Part shown: positions 20,553 to 32,908 of the stretch, piece by piece | Layout of the letters: the number at the start of each line of letters is the position of its first letter | Position numbering within the stretch: position 1 is the stretch's first letter | Source of the DNA: Straminergon stramineum | Taxonomy: Eukaryota; Streptophyta; Bryopsida; Hypnales; Calliergonaceae | NCBI GenBank assembly: GCA_963920665.1 | Contig: OY987269.1 | Location: forward strand, 2,730,501 to 2,794,500 | Direction: 5' to 3' | DNA: 64,000 nucleotides | Notes under the pieces: model-generated | The model's database searches: none | Told to the model about the DNA's origin: nothing | What the model saw: the letters and a program-made list of their open reading frames with translations, nothing else | Translations under genes and position numbers: made by a program

Positions 20553-23500
20553 AAATTTAGAGGTAAAAAGCCATTTAGAAACCACTTATGTGGTGTCAAT
20601 TTTAATACTAGAATTATTCTAGAATGTATAGGAATTCATACTCAATTTGAGTTTTATTGGAATGACAACAAGATATGGGAGTATGCAATTTGATTACAAG
20701 CACTAGTCTTTTTCCTAGATGGAGATTTTGAGCCCCCTTACAAAAAGAGTGGATCAAATACAAATTTTCACCTCTAACTCTATTGAGATTTGTATGAATT
20801 AAGACTTTTGTTTAATCAAGGTGAATGAGACATTTGAATTAAGTTACAATAAAAAATTGGGTTACTTTAAATAGAAATTTTCTTGTCACTTGTCCCTCTT
20901 TAATAAGTTTCTTAATACATATAGTTTATCTAGTTATCATTTTGTAGCCAAAAAAGTTATTGACTTGGACAATAATTCTTGATTTCGACAAAAACTTTGC
21001 CGTGGGGTGATTTTTCGAACTCAAACACTTTACAAAATGCTTCTTAGTTATAGTTTGACTAGGAGCATAGACAAAGCCAATGAGAGGTCGTTCCAAGAAA
21101 AAATATTTTATAGATAGTGCTAGTGGGTAATTGTTAATTGGTTGGAGAATTGAATGGTTTACAAAAATGATCAAGTGAAACTTTTATTTTCCAAGTGTTC
21201 TTCAATTGATTATAAGGCTTTAAAATAATCTTCTACATGGCTCCAATCCTTGTAAAAATTTTCTTGTATGTTTTTCAACTATTCATAATTGCATGTAGTA
21301 GAAAAGGCAAACTTTCTATTCTACAAAGTTGAGATGTAAACCCTCAAAGTTATTTTGGATGGGAAAAAAACATCTATATTTTCAAAACTTAAACTTCAGA
21401 TTGTAAATATCTTAAACTTTCACTAGTAGAAAACAACGTTTCAATCAACAAAACCAGCTAAAGTTTTTCTGCGTTTTCTCTTGAAGAATAGAAAATTTGC
21501 GCTGATTGCAATGCGGTTTTAAGAAATCTATGTTCTATGCAACAGAGGTTCAAAAAAATGTTCATTGGTTTTTATTGTCTAGAACACAATTTTTTACTAG
21601 TGTTTGCAAGGAAAAATTCTTTAAAAATTGGAAGGTTGTCTAATTAGATAATATTGAAGAAAATTCAATGCTCAAATTTTGAAATAAGGGATTTAAATAG
21701 TAAATTATACATCATATTGAAAAATGGTAGTTTAAGGTGATTTTGAAAAAAAGTCTCCCCTTTAGCTTTTTATGGTTAAGACTCTATTTGACATAAAAAT
21801 CACTCTTTTTTACTATACACAATCCTGTCTAACCTTCAAATGTTGCAAGTAATGGAAGATGGATTGCAATCTTTAAATTTTGTTGTAGTAAGAGTTCTTT
21901 AAATTTGTTTATAACAAATGGGAGTTGGAATTTCCTCTTTAAAGTGATATTGCTCTTTTGGGGAAAAAAAATGTTTTATTCAAGTATTATAAAAGATTCC
22001 TTTGCAATTTATTTTGTCAACTTTTATCTTTTATCGTTTACTTTTCAAATTAACAGAACAAATAATTAAAAATTGAGAATATTCTTTTTCAATTGCAAAA
22101 AATTACAAGGTGAATTTTAACTAAAAAACCTCTATCATCTATTCAAATTTTCTAATAAGCATAACTAATAGTACATGAGTACAATGATTCTTTGAGAAAA
22201 ACAAAAAATCATATGATAGGTTATACAATGATAGTCAAAATTGAATACAAATTAATGTGAAACATTTTCAATCATTGAACAACCATACTATAAGCATCAA
22301 TGGACAAAATCTAAAAGTGGATATATAAAAGTTGTAGTGTGTGACATACTACACATTACGATGGAAGTTTGAAGAAAAAATTAAAATTAGTTGTGATTTG
22401 AAAGAAAATTAATTTCAAAGTTAGCAATGTCTAAAACTTGGTTTTGTTCACCATGATTGCATTATCTTTTGTCAAATTTTTTGTAGAACTCCAAAAAAAC
22501 TTTTTGTGCCTTGGCATGTTGGCATATGTCATTTCAAATTGTTGTATGTACACAAAAATTGAAGGAAATTGACATTTATAGAATTCAAAATACCAACAAT
22601 TTGACAAACAAGCAAATGATGTTGGTTCTCACAATATTTGAATTTTTTTTGAATTGAAAGCATGGGATTGCATTAGCCATTGTAAAGAGAGTATAGGTTG
22701 CAACATAGACCATAACCATTGCTATATCTTAATGCCCTTGAATTTAAAATATTTGTTAAATAGGGCAATGCATTCAATTTATATTTAATAGCTATATAAT
22801 GCCTTTTTTAGTTCAATTTGTGTGTCCAAAGACTAGCATTCATGATTGAAGCATATAATCGATCAAATAAAATCCCAAAAAATATAAATTCTCATTATCA
22901 ATATCATAAAAAAACTTCCAATTTTATGAAGTTCAGTGTAATTTCTGGCAATTTTCAGTTTAATTTCTGACAATGCAAATTTTCAAACTCCATGTCCTCA
23001 ATGAATTTCCTAGTTGCGCTACTGCCTGCCCATGGAGTAAACATGATGCTTGGCAAATAAACTTCACGAAGGCTTCACAATGCTATCAACTTTCAAAGTG
23101 AAAAGGGCAAAAAATTCACCTTCACAAAAGACAACAGAGACCTTAGCCCACTACTAGCACGCATTCAGCCACTACAAGGTGGACGAAAGCCACAACACAA
23201 GGCCGAGGAAGGATAGGCCTCACCCTGTCCATCTCTACTACCCGTGACTCACCCTCTCCTTCCTCCACTAGAGCAAACCCCGTCGTTTTTCATTCTAAAG
23301 ATCTGGACCAGTGTCGCTTCTCACTAATGGTAGTAGTCAACTCGACTCCACGGTTTGTTGTTTGTGATTTTTTCGGTTTCCCCACTCACCCCACGTTTTG
23401 TCGCTATTTCAGGGAATGAAAAGCGAGGGGGTTCGCAGTAGTGCTCCCTCAGCTCTGTCACAATAGCTCTGGCATAAACCCGTCACTGTTTTTCAACTCC

Positions 23501-24046
23501 ATTTCTGTGCTCGTTCTCATCGATCCAGCACTACTGTCACAATTCAAGTGATCTCAATGTTACGTTATTCAATGATGAGCATGCTGATTGAATGGCTTTG
23601 ATACAATTGGGATCCTAAAATCTGGACTTTGTTTGTAGTGATTCCTGTGCTTGACTCATACTATATTGCTACCGTTACCGTTAGTCAAGATGAAACAACG
23701 CCCCTGGAACCGAGGCTGGTACGGAGCACTCTGTGTAAGTTCAAATGATCACGCACAATCAATTTATTGAATGGATTACTCGGATGAACAAGCAATGCTT
23801 TGGATGTGAAGTACACATGTGGGTGTGCATGTAAGCACTGTATCAGGTTACTATATTATATACTCCGTATATATGTAAACATGCACTGAATTCCGGCGAA
23901 GTAACTAACTGGTCAGCAATCGGAAAGTCAGTGAAAGCAACACAAATATTTTACTTCCAACTATACTATACTGTATATATCAGCACCAGGTATTAGTTGC
24001 CATTCTTAGCCCAGATTGATGGATTGGGCCGGGAAGCTTAATTAGC
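20553..24046. other. Long AT-rich gene-free stretch
   Basis: 20553-22980 is strongly AT-rich and featureless to me. 23000-23700 is of higher GC (blocks such as CACCCTCTCCTTCCTCC) and could hold a noncoding transcript or UTR, but no frame or splice pattern supports a protein. Confidence 0.45.
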
Positions 24047-25351
24047 TTAACCCGTCAAGCGGGGAACGGCAACCTTGAGCTTCTTGACCGTGTCTGCGTC
24101 AATGCCGAAAGACTTCTCAATCACGGCACTGGAGATGTTAGGCTCGAATATCTGCACAGTACAGGATATTTTGTGTGAGTCAGTAAATAACACCCTACCT
24201 TCAGTCTTCAATAACAAATTTCTATCATGAATATGATCAGAGGGCCGGAAAGATCGAAAGCCACATGCACAATTCATAATAAAAATTTGATGGTCATATT
24301 TGTTAGATTAGCAGATTCCAAGGAAACTGGGAGTCGTGGTGAATTGAAGGCACAAGCACAGGCCACTCATTCTTAATTGCCTAGTTGAACCGGAAATTGG
24401 TCAGCTGAACCATAATTCTTTACATATCAAAAGCATTTTGAGCTTGGACATTTGGATACTATCTACGAATTCACCACTCCAAAATTTAGTTATTTCAGGA
24501 TTATTTAGTCAAATATGAACATCATTCTTGAGAATGCATTCATATATGATAACGGTTATTAAATGTGCCAGGTTGATTGGCTGGAGTTACGTACCTGGTT
24601 GGCGGTGAGGAGGAGGCCGGGGTTCTGCGAGGTGAGCGTGTTGAACGTGACCGCGGTCTCGTTGCCGACGTTGAGCTGGAAGTGTAGCAGCGCTCTGGGG
24701 AAGAGGATCACGTCGCCGGGCTGCAGCGTGGCCGCGAACAGCACGTTGTCGTCGCTGATGAAGCCCGTGTACACGCGGCCCTTCACCACGAACAAAGTCT
24801 CCGCCGCTCGCGGGTGCGTGTGGAGGGGCACCACGCCGCCAATGTCGAAATCCAGCCGCGCGTGCGTCACGCCCTGCGTGTTCAGTCCCGGGAACTCCAG
24901 CGGAGACGCCACGGCCGCGATGGCGCCCGTCGGAGACAACTTTACATCGAACGCTGCAAAATTTCACGTTTCACACAACTCTCATTTACGAACTGCATGT
25001 TGGCATCAGATTACAAATGTTTTTCTTCTTACGGAGAATTGAATCCGATAACCCACTGACTAATGTACGTACTGATGTGTACTGAAATCCAAAAGCCCTA
25101 AGTATGCATCTCAGCAATGCAAAGCATTGAGTACCTGGTTTCCGGAAGCCGGAGTAGTAGAAGTCCTTGACGGAGACCTCGTCGCGGGGTTTGCAAGGGA
25201 GCCCGTTCACCAGAGGCGCATTGGGTGACAGGTCCGCCACGCAGAAGTCCTGGAGAGGGTCGGGATCGGCGGCATTCACGGCAGCCGCCAAGATGGCACA
25301 CGCGAGCAGGAAATTAGTCCAGCTCATGGAAGTCCTCGTCGACCTCGCCAT
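24047..25351 (-). CDS. Germin-like protein (cupin), secreted
   Basis: Exons 25351-25135, 24953-24595 and 24151-24047 (minus strand) give 226 aa; introns are GTACTC...TGCAG (181 bp) and GTACGT...GCAG (443 bp). After a signal peptide (NFLLACAILAAAVNA) comes DPDPLQDFCVAD, then the germin boxes: PLHTHPRAAE, with metal ligands at about H117, H119 and E124, and FPRALLHF with the fourth ligand at about H163. Two N-terminal cysteines (in DFCVAD and GLPCKP) form the usual disulfide. The C-terminus is IDADTVKKLKVAVP. Germin-like proteins are oligomeric, manganese-binding apoplastic proteins, some with superoxide dismutase activity; the activity here is not inferable. In-frame ATGs at 25366, 25351 and 25327 all precede the signal segment, and 25327 would give the tidiest signal peptide. 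Confidence 0.93.
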
Positions 25352-25540
25352 TGCTGCAAATCTCATCAATCAGTGGAAGAATGCCAACAAGCTTGCTCGA
25401 TGCGTGCAAATGAAGCTAGCTCAGGTTGCTTGTGCGCAACTAGACTTGCAACTTGCCTAAACTCGATCTCGCAGTACTTAATTGAATGTGAATCGATCAC
25501 TGTATGTTTGAGTTACTTACGATGCAATGCTCCAGGGTGA

Positions 25541-25547
25541 TTTATAT
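25541..25547 (-). promoter_or_regulatory. Candidate TATA box of the germin-like gene
   Basis: TTTATAT on the plus strand reads ATATAAA on the minus strand, about 190 bp upstream of the start codon with GC-richer flanks on both sides. Confidence 0.4.
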
Positions 25548-26777
25548 TCCCAAGAGCTTACGCGAAATCAAACTCAATCGAAATGCCTTGAATTTTCTTG
25601 CCCACCCCAAGTCTTGACGGGACTCACTGGAGCTATCTTCCAGGATACTGTTTGGTAGCTTGCGGGGAAATCGCTTGGGACGCCGCGACCCCTATCCTGT
25701 CGGTAAGGCCGCGGAGCCAAAAGTACGTTAGCTACTCGGAGCTTGGCCGTCCGATCCGTCACGCCTGCACAGGAAGGTTATTTGCAATCCCCGTGAACTT
25801 GTTAAATGCAGCATTCAGTTTCACCCATTACTTCACAAGAAATTTCTGTGGCCAAACCATTTAAAGGGGATCGTTAATTTCCCAGGTCTCACTTTCTTAT
25901 CTTTAATAATTGCATCCCCACTCCCCAGTGCTTACGTGTATGACTCTCCTGTGATGTACAACAGAAAACATGAAATCGTTTAAATTGAGTTCGATATATG
26001 TTAATGCACAGTATCTATTGGTAATGAGATGTGCCATTAGGCTCTGGATGTACCCAAGCTCACAATTCAACATCCTACACTACAAGATCAAACAGAGACC
26101 GGCTAGAACTCGGAAGCTGATGGTCGGCGTGATCGAGAGCGAAATATATAATTATGTAACATATTATTAACCCAGCTGGCAACACTGATTTGTCCTCATG
26201 TGAGTGTGATATCCACTACTTTACCAAGTCACAATTTATTTAGATTTAGTGTAGGTTGAAATATTCTAGTTTTGTACCAATTTTCACAAAAATTAACTCT
26301 TGTGGTGACGCTAACTTCTTTTTTCACTATTACGAAAGATCAGTGTAGCCTGACATTTAGTTGACCTGGAGGAACGTAATGAAGTACGGAGTATTTCCTT
26401 GTGAAAAAAGACGATAAGCTAGCCAGATATTTGTGACTTCGAGAATGGCCGTGTGGGGGCCGGGTATGCTGTAACTTAGCCGCAGGGACCATGCGTTGCG
26501 CGCTAGGCTTGTGTGGGTTTGGAGGTATTGGGAGCCAGGCTCCTTCCAGGAGGTGAGCGCTGCATATTCAGTCAAAAGCATGTCGATCACGAGTGTTGGC
26601 TGCAGTTGCGCCCACTCTGCAAAGTCAACATTATAAATGAATTGGTTGATCATTAGTGTGGGTGAATTGTTGACCCTATTTGTGAAAGTCACAAGGCTTT
26701 TTCTCTATCAAAAAACACTCAAAACTGAAACTTCTTGGAAGAATGAGTAGGTATGGAGTTAAAAGAGGCCAATTAAG
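25548..26777. other. Upstream of the germin-like gene, no gene supported
   Basis: Open frames here (for example 26357-26692 on the minus strand) have no recognisable domain. A short repeat shared with 15500-15600 lies at 26190-26260. Confidence 0.45.
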
Positions 26778-27621
26778 GGTGATTGCAAGAAACACCTATC
26801 CTTTCTACTGTCACATATTCAATATGGAAGTTGTTTTGCACCATAAGTATTGCAAAAATGATTGAATGAACATGAAATTCAGAAGTAAGCTTTCTATAGC
26901 AATAGAAAATGTACTTGAATTATTTCGATTTTTTCTAAATAAATTCAATTGGTGAGAATGAATTTCAAATATATGTCACATTTACAATTTTGGTGTTTTT
27001 TAGTACTATCTAGTACCTTTTTTAAAGAGTTACATTGCCAAATTGGGAAGGCTAGCTCTTCTTATAGAAATACACCTTCTTGGGAGAGGAATTTCCAAAA
27101 ACATATTCCAAGTGTGTTTGGGATTATCTTAAAGAGTGCTATATTCAAGTTGAATATATATTGAATTAAAAATGGTTATTTGGTTCTAGCCTTGATCTTC
27201 CTTCTTTTCTCTTAGTTGGCAACAATGGCTAATATTAAAATAAAATTTTCAAGTGCAAATTCTAATTTTCAAAAATAGAAATGTGGAAGTCTAATTTTCT
27301 AGTATAAATTGTAGCTTATGGCTCAAAATAATATTTCAGGGTACACAAAAGACTCAATAGTATTAATTGGTAGGGGCCTATAGTACTTCTAATTTGCAAT
27401 TGTAAATTTTTTTAATGGCAAATTAAACATTGTCATCCAACCTTGCTATCCAATGATGATCATCATGTATTGTTGGAATAGTAGATTTGAAATCTAATCA
27501 AACCATCCAAATTTCATGTTCTATGCCTCTAATAGTACTGAAGGTGATTTGTAGTACAAAAAGTACTAAAAGGTTGAAAAGAAAAAATGCAACAAATAGT
27601 TAAGTGTTTCTTGCAATCACC
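26778..27621. mobile_element. Family H element, copy 1
   Basis: Starts GGTGATTGCAAGAAACACC and ends GTGTTTCTTGCAATCACC, inverted over about 18 bp. The interior of 844 bp is AT-rich and non-coding. The same ends bound 27861-28597. Confidence 0.65.
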
Positions 27622-27860
27622 TTCATTAGGAGCCCTTCTCCATGAAGAAGGTGGGACAACCCTTTTGACAATGAAGAATGAAGAGAATGGAGGATGGAAA
27701 CTCCCCTTCACACCTATTCTTCACCTTTAGAGGAGAATGATACTTCTTAATTTTTAGAGAATTGGCCCCTGGGTACACAACTTCTATATTATATGGCCAT
27801 GATTATAATTACTTACAATACATTTTAGTCCAATCTCGAGGGATTTAAATTTTTTTTATG

Positions 27861-28597
27861 GGTCATTGCAAGAAACACCGGTCCTATTCTCCATCACAAT
27901 TGGAGTGATGTTGTTATCACCGGCTTTAACTTTTGAAGCACAAGTCCAATGAACAAAAACATTCTATAGGAGATGTCTAAGTTGTTGGTAATAAGATCCT
28001 TTATTTTTTTTTATAAATTTTAAAAAATCATTTTATATTTAAATTTAATTTTGTTAATTGGTCACACTTTGAGGTTTAGGGGTTTTCACTATGTTCGGAG
28101 TACCCAAATTGAATGATCTAGAGTTGAAATTTTGGTGGTCTATTCCTACACTAGGTGGGCATATGCCTACTAAGGTGCATCTAAAAGTACATTATTTTAT
28201 GTCTTCTAGGCCCATGCAAATAGAGCTCCCTTGCACAAGCATTTATGAACATTGAAGATGGTTTCAACTTCATTTTTTTGGTGAAATTTGATCACCATCA
28301 AGTCCTCACAAATGGCCAATTCTTAGTTTTTTTGTTTATAATTTTCTATTTATTATTAATTTATAATTCATTGGATCTATTTTCTATGACAATCTGTCTT
28401 TTTTTCTCACAATATAGTTTTAGAACTCGCAAGTAGTCTATACTACTTGCACCGGTACTTTCAACCGTTGATTTTTTCAATCTATGGTTGTAATAGTTAC
28501 TCTACTTAGTACTCGTAGTACTTCTAGTACTCCGGGTCTGAAATCCAGATTTTGCCAAAACACTACAGAAAATACACGGTGTTTCTTGCAATGATCC
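27861..28597. mobile_element. Family H element, copy 2
   Basis: Starts GGTCATTGCAAGAAACACCG and ends CGGTGTTTCTTGCAATGATC, inverted with a single mismatch over about 20 bp. Non-coding interior. Confidence 0.7.
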
Positions 28598-29639
28598 TAA
28601 TGTAGAAAATTCTTATAGCCCTTTTAACAAGGAATCCAAAAATGTAATTATATACATAAAATGAATATTCTTTGAGGTCAATAATAGCATTAAGAACTTA
28701 ACTATATGAATTTTTTTAATACATGTATCGTGGGACAAGCTACCCAACTTTTAGAGTTTTAATAAAAATTTAAGATTTTAAAATTTTAAACATAACACTA
28801 TGAATGAATTTTAATTTTAATTTGAGGGAACTTATTGTATGGATTTTTGAAAATTATGCATAATCGTTCAAATTCTTCATATATATGGTGAATTTTTTAT
28901 AATATGTATGCAACCCAACAATTTATACATGGAATTTTTTTAAATTTGGTATTCACCTAACTTTTTGGTCTTTTTAATTTGATATATTTTTTACAAAAGT
29001 CAACATCTAAGCCGTTTTAATGCTGAAGCCCCTTGTATATAATATAGGAGTTACTCACCTGAGAATGAACCCTTTGCAATTTGAGAGAGTGCCATGTCCC
29101 CATTTTCTATAGATTGAGAATGGCAAAAGATTGAAGGTGCGACAACCCCTATTATTGGGTGAGAATTGTTAATCCTTAACTTCTGAAGTCGCAAGGCCTT
29201 TCTCCATCAAAAACACTCAAAACTGCCATTTCTATTGCAAAAAGAAATAATCTATAAAAGTTGGTTTTATTGCATATCGAACTATAGGATCTTGTACTAT
29301 ACTAGCACAAGAATGTGTGGAAGATATTCTAGAAACTTCAACAATATAAATTGTAAGATATTTGCATTTGAAAGGAAGAAAATCAATTTTTTTTCCACCT
29401 TGCTTGACTAGATTTTAAAGATTTTTTGGATATCAATATTTTTAATAATTTATTTTTGTATTATTGATTTTGAATTTCTAATCTTTTATGTTCAATAATT
29501 TATTTGAGAGTTTAGGAAAGAATCTTTTTTTTTAAAACCTTCATTTTCACTCATTAAAAAATTCTTAAGTATGTAGAGGTAGATTTAAGATTGAAGGGAA
29601 AATTGAATTGTTGAGAGCTCTTAGATGGAATTGAAACAC
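28598..29639. other. AT-rich repeat debris, no gene seen
   Basis: 29190-29420 weakly resembles the family A body (AAACACTCAAAACTGCCA, GGATCTTGTACTATACTAG). 29170-29240 resembles 26680-26730. Confidence 0.45.
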
Positions 29640-30119
29640 ACTAATTTCAACAATGAGATTGTTGAAGCAAAAGATCTTAACCTTGTGAATTTTTTTTTTC
29701 AAATTGCGAAAATGAAATTTAGAAATGAATCCTACAAATTATTTTTTCATGAAGATGATGTAATTGCTCAAAAAACAAGATTGTCCATAACTTTCACATC
29801 ACTAATCCAAATGGAATAAATCAAAACTTCCAATCTAGATAAAAATACAATTTGTAAGAGACAAATTTTTAAAAATGTTCATTATAAGAAAAGTGTTGGT
29901 GTTTTTCTACATGTTGTACTTGAATTTGAACTTATTGTGTCATAACTTTTGCCCCCATGCACCAATTGTATTAAATTCATTATTCATATTCCCCCAAAGC
30001 TAATTTGTTTTTCTATCTTCACAAAAAGCTTTAGAAAATCACAACAAATATTGAGACTATAGGAGCCTGCCGAAAATCCGTTTTGTCTCCAAAAGGGATA
30101 ATGGGACTTTAGAGGGTAA
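29640..30119 (-). mobile_element. Family B element, copy 2 (reverse)
   Basis: The reverse complement starts TTACCCTCTAAAGTCCCATT and is collinear with 9632-10120: TTTTCGGCAGGCTCCTATAG, ATTCCATTTGGATTAGTGAT, AACTTTC, ACAATCTTG. It is non-coding; the 64-codon frame at 29625-29819 is chance. Confidence 0.6.
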
Positions 30120-30215
30120 CCTAGAAAGGACAAGACCTGTCATTGAGGTATTTTGCCCCAATTGATCAAATCTCTAGCCTAATAGGTGCATTTTTCATTT
30201 CTATAGTACCAACAA

Positions 30216-31337
30216 TGTCGCGCCCCTTAGTGACACTTACCACCTTAAGCTCACTTTTCAAACACTTAGCACCTTAGTGCCACTAAGGTTCACGCTCTCC
30301 TAACACTGCACATGCCACGCACCCACAATGTTAGGTTCCAACCCAAGTCACGGGGTTCCCCATTCCTCCGTGACTCCCAATCCTTTCCTTTTAATCCTTA
30401 ACTCTCACAAGACACCGGGCATGTCATTTGATGACATGGGGCGGAACTTCCATTGATGTCCAAGCAATCAGTGAGGCACTACTCCCACCGGTGCTAACCG
30501 CCCTTGAATGGGACCCAACTCCCCACTAGGCCCAACCCAACTCATTTCGGGACTCACTAATCGGGACTCACCCAACGGGACTCACACCATGGCCTAGTGT
30601 AGAGTGGGACACCACCCAACCGGTATCAAGGAGTGCCCAAGCACTCCATGGTAACACACAAGTGGTGGTGAGGCTCCAACACTAACCTCACCACCCAGGG
30701 TCACTTAGGCTCACCATGACACCATCCGGGAGTGAGGAGGGAGACCACCCCTCCTCATAGTACTCTCTGCGGGATTCGGCAGCCCCCCCCATACTAGAGG
30801 TCACCGGGAACCCCCAAGATGCACCCCATCTTGGAAGACCACCCATTTCTCCCGATTCGCCCTACTTTGGGACTCCCGAACTTCCACCCGGCATAACTTT
30901 GCGGTCCGGGATCCAAATCGCACATGCGACCCCATTTTCGACATCTACGCGACGCGTAGATGCCGATGGACTACTCACTTGCTCCATTCGGACAAGTACT
31001 CGCAAAGATATCGCCCTCCAAAGATTCGGGACACTCCCGCCGCGGCCAGGGCACTCCCGGCGCGACCGGGACACCCCGAACTTTGAACGCCCATAACTTT
31101 TGACTCGCAAGTCCAAATCACGCGTTCTTTGGACGGCTGAAAGCGTCTTCTCAAGACCTTTCCAAGCGTATATCACACGCCCCCAAATTCGTCCGGATCA
31201 GAGCGCTACATCGCTCTGATCGCTCGGGACTCCTAGTCCCCCTCACCTCATCTCTTGCAAGGCTTGGGGCGTCACCCCCAATGTCCCCCTTGCTCACCAA
31301 GGTGGCACGGGCACGCCTTGTGATGAGGGTCGTGACA
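30216..31337 (+). mobile_element. Solo LTR, subfamily beta, full length
   Basis: 1,122 bp with TGTCGCGCCCC at the left end and GGTCGTGACA at the right end, so TG...CA with a short inverted end. It is flanked on both sides by AACAA, a perfect 5-bp target duplication. It is much more GC-rich than its surroundings. No internal polyprotein region or second LTR is attached. It is homologous to the alpha copies (44778, 55972, 61566) and to 57999. Confidence 0.8.
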
Positions 31338-31480
31338 AACAATTTGGAAAGTCATTTTGGCCTCAATATCCACCTTTAGGCCTCAATGTCTTTCTTAGGT
31401 TAAATGTCAAAGTCAGTCTAAGGCCCGGCTGGGTTTTCAAGGAATCTTTAGGGTAGTCTACAACTCTCAAGCACAAGCTA

Positions 31481-31852
31481 ACTTTTTTCCTATATGTTGT
31501 ACAATTCCAAATAATCTAAAAAATTTCGAGTATGTAGCCAACTTGATTTGAAGAATGAATCCAAAGAGTTACAACCATTTAAGACATTTTTTCATAATGG
31601 TTTGACCTTGTGAAGTGCAGCTGCCCAGGTTTTGCAGGGCTCAAAAAAATCAATTTAAACGCTAATATCTTGCAATCGACACAGTGAAAATTTTTGAAAT
31701 TTTTTTCCACATCTTCTCAACCCAAATTTATACAAGATCCTACAGTTCCATGTTTCCAAAAATGTATTTTTTCTAAAATTTGGTACTTGTACTAGAAATG
31801 GTAGTTTTGGAGCATTGTTGGTGAAAACATAGTCAACACATTTAGGGGTTAA
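31481..31852 (+). mobile_element. TTAACCCC-type element, 3' fragment
   Basis: About 370 bp matching the right part of 31946-32908 (CCTATATGTTGTACAATTCC, TTTGACCTTGTGAAGTGCA, GGTACTTGTACTAGA, TTTTGGAGCAT). It ends CATTTAGGGGTTAA. The left end is missing. Confidence 0.6.
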
Positions 31853-31945
31853 GTATTATATTTTGAATCACAATTTGATTATGTAGTTTTTGTATTAAAA
31901 ATTTTGTTAGAATTTTTGCACAACAATTCTTGGGTTTTGGGTTGC

Positions 31946-32908
31946 CTAGCCCCTAAAGGACCAAACAGTGTTTTTTGGCAACATAGCGATTTTGGGCAGC
32001 CCACTATGAATGAAATTTTTATTTTTCTTCTTTGAAATTTTCACACAATATGTGCCCAAGGAGTAGCTTTAAGACCCAAAAAATTTCATAACTTTTGAAC
32101 ACATGCTTAAAAAGTTATTGTATGATATGTTGTTTTCATTGCTCGGCGAGCAACCCAAGCAGCAAAAAAAACTTCTTTAAAAATCACTTTTTTTAAAATA
32201 AAAATTTGAAATTGGTTTTCCTGATTTACATATACATGGAAAGCTTTGAATCATTCCATTTTGATTTATGAGATGAAAGTTATGAAGAGTTTTAGTTGTG
32301 GGTAGTTTGTAAGTAGTTTGTGGGTAGTAATGGAATCTCTACTCTAAAATAAACTTTGAAGACTTTTATTTAATTCAATTTTTAATATTTTTGGAAAAAA
32401 ATAAAAACTTGAGGTGTAGATTTTTTATTACAAAAATTTCACCATTGGGATTGGCATTTTTCAATTCCATAAATAAATTATTAACAATTTAGTATTTTGA
32501 ATCATTCTCTACTTCTTTCAACTTACTATTTTTTTCCTATATGTTGTACAATTCCAAATGATCTAAAATTTTTCAAGCATGTAGCCAACATGACTTGGAG
32601 AATGAATTTAAAGAGTTACGGCCATTTTGGACATTTTTTCATAATGATTTGACCTTGTGAAGTGCATCTGCCCGAATTTTTGCAGGGCCAAAAAATGGCT
32701 TTTTGTCACTTCAAATGCTAATATCTTGCAATCCAAATAGTGGAAATTTCTGAAATTTTTTCCACATCTTCCCAAACCAGCGTACTACAAGATCTTATGG
32801 TTACATTTGTCCCCAAATGTATTTTTTCTAAAATTTGGTACTTGTACTAGAGATGACAGTTTTGGAGCATTTTTGGTGAAAACATAGTCAAATACCTTTA
32901 GGGGCTAG
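31946..32908 (+). mobile_element. CCCCTAAAGG-end element flanked by CTAG
   Basis: 963 bp with ends CTAGCCCCTAAAGGACC and CCTTTAGGGGCTAG. The inverted ends are those of the TTAA-flanked family, but the four flanking bases are CTAG at both ends. The interior holds ATGGAAAGCTTTGAATCATT as in family B and the 31481-31852 block. Non-coding. Confidence 0.7.

Noticed and set aside
24587..24967. 126-codon minus-strand frame overlapping germin exon 2
   Set aside because: Out of frame with the cupin motifs, Arg/Ala/His-rich shadow of a GC-rich exon.
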